Shown in pieces: positions 61,271-64,000 of a DNA stretch of 64,000 bases. The position numbers and the translations under genes were made by a program. The stretch lies in assembly GCF_030445035.2 (NCBI RefSeq), contig NC_080682.1:27572770-27636769 (forward strand), written 5' to 3'. Under the pieces are notes generated by a model. The model was not told the DNA's origin and ran no database searches. It worked only from the letters and a program-made list of their open reading frames with translations. Position 1 is the stretch's first letter. The number at the start of each line of letters is the position of its first letter. Origin of the DNA: Dasypus novemcinctus (Eukaryota; Chordata; Mammalia; Cingulata; Dasypodidae).

Positions 61271-62160
61271 AACAAGTGTTGGAGAGGATGTGGAGAAATA
61301 AAACTATTCATGCATTAGTGATGGTTATGCAAGTTGGTATAGCCACTGTGCAAGACAGTTTGACAGTTCCTCAGAAAGCCAAACTATAGAACTTCCATAT
61401 CACTCAGCAATCCCACTACTAGGTTTATTCCCCAAAGAATTAAAAGCAGAGACTCAAACAAATATTTACACACAGATGTTCATAGTGATGTCATTCAAAA
61501 TAGTGAGAGATGGAAGCAGTCTAGTCTCTAATTGAGAAACAGAATGTAATATATACATACAATGCAACATTATTCAGGTTTAAAAAACCATGGAGTCCTG
61601 GTAAGTGGGGCTACATGAATGAAACTTGAAGACACCATATTGAGTGAAATAAGCCAAACACAAAAAGACATATATTGTATGATCTCACTGTTATGAACTA
61701 GTTACATGAACAGAGTTAGAATCTAAAATATATGTTTCCATGAGACAGAGTGTGAATAGTGAATGGAGAGTGAAGACATAATATACAGGGTTTCTATTTG
61801 TCAATGTTTTGGTATTGGGTGGTGATGATGGTAACACAACATTGTGAATATAATTAAAACACTGAAATATATATCTTACTATGATTAAAAGGGGAGAAAT
61901 TTGGATTGTATACATATATATGGTAAAAGAAAAACATTAAAAATAAATTCATGGAACTACATTACAGAGTAAACCCTAAGGTAATCAATGGGCTATAGTT
62001 AATAGAACAATCATTAAAATGTGCTTTCATTAGTTATAAGAAATGTTCTGCAGCAAGGCAAGGTGTTAATAATAATGTGGTCTATGGAAACCCTGTGTTG
62101 TATGCATGATTGTTCTGTAAACTTATAACTTCTTTAATATAGAAAAAAATTGTAATTGAA
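61271..62160 (+). mobile_element. LINE-1 3' end (ORF2 terminus and 3' UTR)
   Basis: It starts at 'aagtgttggagaggatgtgg' and passes through ORF2 C-terminal text ('cccactactaggtttattcc', 'gttcatagtgatgtcattc', 'gtgaaataagccaaacac'). The 3' UTR continues to 'tgttctgtaaacttataact' and a short A run near 62147. It is a 5'-truncated inactive copy. Confidence 0.8.
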
Positions 62161-62890
62161 TGAGACTAGTTATATCTAAAATGATTCTGAAGTTCCATTA
62201 TATTTTCAAGATGTAATAGTAGAACCCTAGAAAGATATTTTTCTGGCAAATGTGAGGTTTTCCATAAAAGATGTGTTTGAAATTACAACAGTGGATAGGA
62301 TTTGAAAGGGAATATAAAAACCGCGCTTCCACTTAGGATGTAGGAAGCTACAAAGACCCCTTCCTCCACTTTTACAGCTTTAAAAAATCTTTAATATAAA
62401 CATTTATAGCTGTCCTTGAGCCCATCAGAAAGATAATATCAAAGAAATCAAATTCCAAGTTGAGACAAGTGCCTCAAAGATGTGATGGGAAAAATGAAAT
62501 ATTACAACTTTTACAGAGGGCAGGAGAAAGATGTGGCCACTGTACAAGCAGCCAAAGAGAATAAGGATACATTTTAAAATATCGTTAAAGTGAAATGTGA
62601 GCTACAGAGCTAATTGGGATAAAAGAGTGAACACTGTATTCATGGGGCTTGCATTCATATTGGACTACACTCAATATCTGCTCTCCAGGTCTATTTCAAG
62701 TGCCCATGAGAAAGACTAGGGACAAGCTATGAGACCTTCAGACAATGTAACAGTGCAACCCACAAAACACCAGTGCCGGGCTTGCTTTCATTTATCAACA
62801 TTTCTGTAATTTAGAAAATGTATCCTGTTTGGTGATGTTGGAAACAACAGCCAACAGATTCTCTAACTTTCAGTCAACAATACTTTCAGG
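62161..62890. other. Unassigned intergenic sequence
   Basis: No coding motif or clear repeat family is visible. Confidence 0.45.
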
Positions 62891-62901
62891 GTATGCTTAA
62901 A

Positions 62902-63330
62902 ATTTTTTTTTTCAGATTTTATTTATATTTTTATTTATTTCTCTCACCCTGCCTCCATTGTCTGTTGTCTGCTCTCTGTGTCTATTTGCTGTGTGTTCTT
63001 CTGTGTCTGCTTGTATTCTTGTCAAGCTGCACCAGGAATCTGTGTCTCTTTTTGTTGTGTCATCTTGCTGTGTCAACTCTCTGTGTGTGTGGTGCCACTC
63101 CTGGGCAGCCTGCACGTTTTTTGTACTGGGTGGCTCTCCTTACAGGGCGCACACCTTGCTTGAGGGGCTCCCCTACGCGGGGGACACCCCTGCGTGGCGT
63201 GGCACTCCTTGCACGTATCAGCACTGCACGTGGGCCAGCTCACCACATGGGTCAGGAGGCCCTGGGTTTGAACCCTGGACCTCCCGTGTGGTAAGCAGAC
63301 ACTTTATCCGTTCAGCCAAATCTACCTCTA
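62902..63330 (-). mobile_element. Full-length DAS-type SINE
   Basis: It is the reverse complement of the family member at 30402-30838. The tRNA-like head lies at the right end ('gggtttgaaccctgg' as B box at 63265-63279), and the tail (T-rich on the plus strand) at the left. The direct repeat GTATGCTTAAA flanks it at 62891-62901 and 63331-63341. Open frames across it (62893-63347) are incidental. Confidence 0.9.
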
Positions 63331-63341
63331 GTATGCTTAAA

Positions 63342-64000
63342 TTTTAATTAAATACAGAATACTCAAACCTCTTATATTTTACAAAGCGTTCATGATGTTA
63401 TTAAATAAATGTAAAATAAACTTTGGAAAATGTGAAAACACTAGAGTATTTGCATGGTCCCCTTTTTTATCCCTATGTGTATCAGTGCATATTATATTTT
63501 TTGTAAGATTTGGCCTTCAGTATTTTTAAGACAAAATAAAAGCATTAGTTTTTATTTACAAATGATTGATGTTATATAATAATAGCAAAACTGGGTTATA
63601 TTTACTGAACACATACTGAATGCCAGACAATATTTGAAGTACTTTAGGTATATAATTAAAATAGTTTATCTCTACAAGATAATTCTTAGGTAGGTTCTGG
63701 AAATATCTAAAATTTAATCTCAGCTAAAGGAAAGCCTGCCCCTTATTCATTCAAAAGAGTCATAAGATTTATTCTCTAATTTTCTCTATGTAAAGTAAGT
63801 TGATTAATGTCACTTTGCTTCCAAAAACCTACACATCTTCCCACTCAACATGAGCAAAATCAAAACATTGTATAAGTCTACAGATTCAACATGATCTGGC
63901 CCCTCCTCCTTTTGGTATGAAAACATCCTCATAGAGGATAGCACACACACAAAAAATCAAACTAATTAAAATATACTACTGTGTTTAGAGAGAGACCAAT
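63342..64000. other. Unassigned AT-rich intergenic sequence
   Basis: No gene is visible. Text near 63600-63680 ('tgccagacaatatttgaagt') resembles a generic old repeat, but I cannot name it. Confidence 0.45.

Noticed and set aside
62893-63347. Cys/Leu-rich frames of 129-133 codons, with similar ones at 30442-30864
   Set aside because: Both sets are antisense readings of DAS-type SINEs and share sequence for that reason.

Overview
This is intergenic DNA from a placental mammal, most likely an armadillo (Xenarthra, Dasypus or a close relative). The host clue is a SINE family with a tRNA-like head (A and B boxes), a long body and an A-rich tail. It occurs as long copies at 30402-30838 and 62902-63330 and as short copies near 18735 and 60712, and it matches what I know as armadillo DAS SINEs. 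The sequence is AT-rich. Nearly all recognisable content is retroelements and retrocopies; I see no bacterial, plasmid or CRISPR-like features.

Only one intact host gene is convincing: a single-exon olfactory receptor of the OR8H subfamily on the minus strand (23318-24265). Its 3' flank (about 19.1-23.3 kb) is a diverged second copy of about 0.9-5.7 kb. An ancient tandem duplication of an olfactory receptor unit is therefore visible, but the left unit has lost its receptor. Three processed pseudogenes are recognisable: NDUFC2 (8086-8678, minus), INTS13/ASUN (about 11132-14102, plus) and PCNA (57870-58875, minus).

Layout. 0-5.7 kb: old LINE-1/HAL1 remnant and duplicated block A. 5.8-10.6 kb: LINE-1 3' UTR fragment, then a MaLR/ERV-L element with two LTRs, a Leu-type primer site and an internally duplicated body that took the NDUFC2 retrocopy. 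10.6-17.9 kb: a 5'-truncated LINE-1 split by the INTS13 retrocopy. 18.1-19.0 kb: SINE and LINE pieces. 19.1-24.3 kb: duplicated block B and OR8H. 24.3-27.7 kb: mostly unrecognised AT-rich DNA. 27.7-43.7 kb: a nest in which one old LINE-1 appears to be interrupted by successive endogenous retrovirus insertions, themselves carrying a young GC-rich solo LTR and a SINE. 43.7-45.0 kb: MaLR LTRs. 45069-54826: one nearly complete 9.76-kb LINE-1 (minus) with a 14-bp target-site duplication, a 5' UTR of tandem monomers and a very long, internally duplicated 3' UTR. 54.8-64 kb: sparse sequence with the PCNA retrocopy, a second GC-rich solo LTR, SINEs and a LINE-1 3' end.

There is no operon-like or cooperative gene system here. 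The interest lies in retroelement biology: two solo LTRs of one young family with perfect 6-bp target duplications and variable minisatellites in U3 and U5; a LINE-1 with monomeric promoter repeats; and a layered insertion history that can be ordered in time. All family assignments were made by eye, without database searches.
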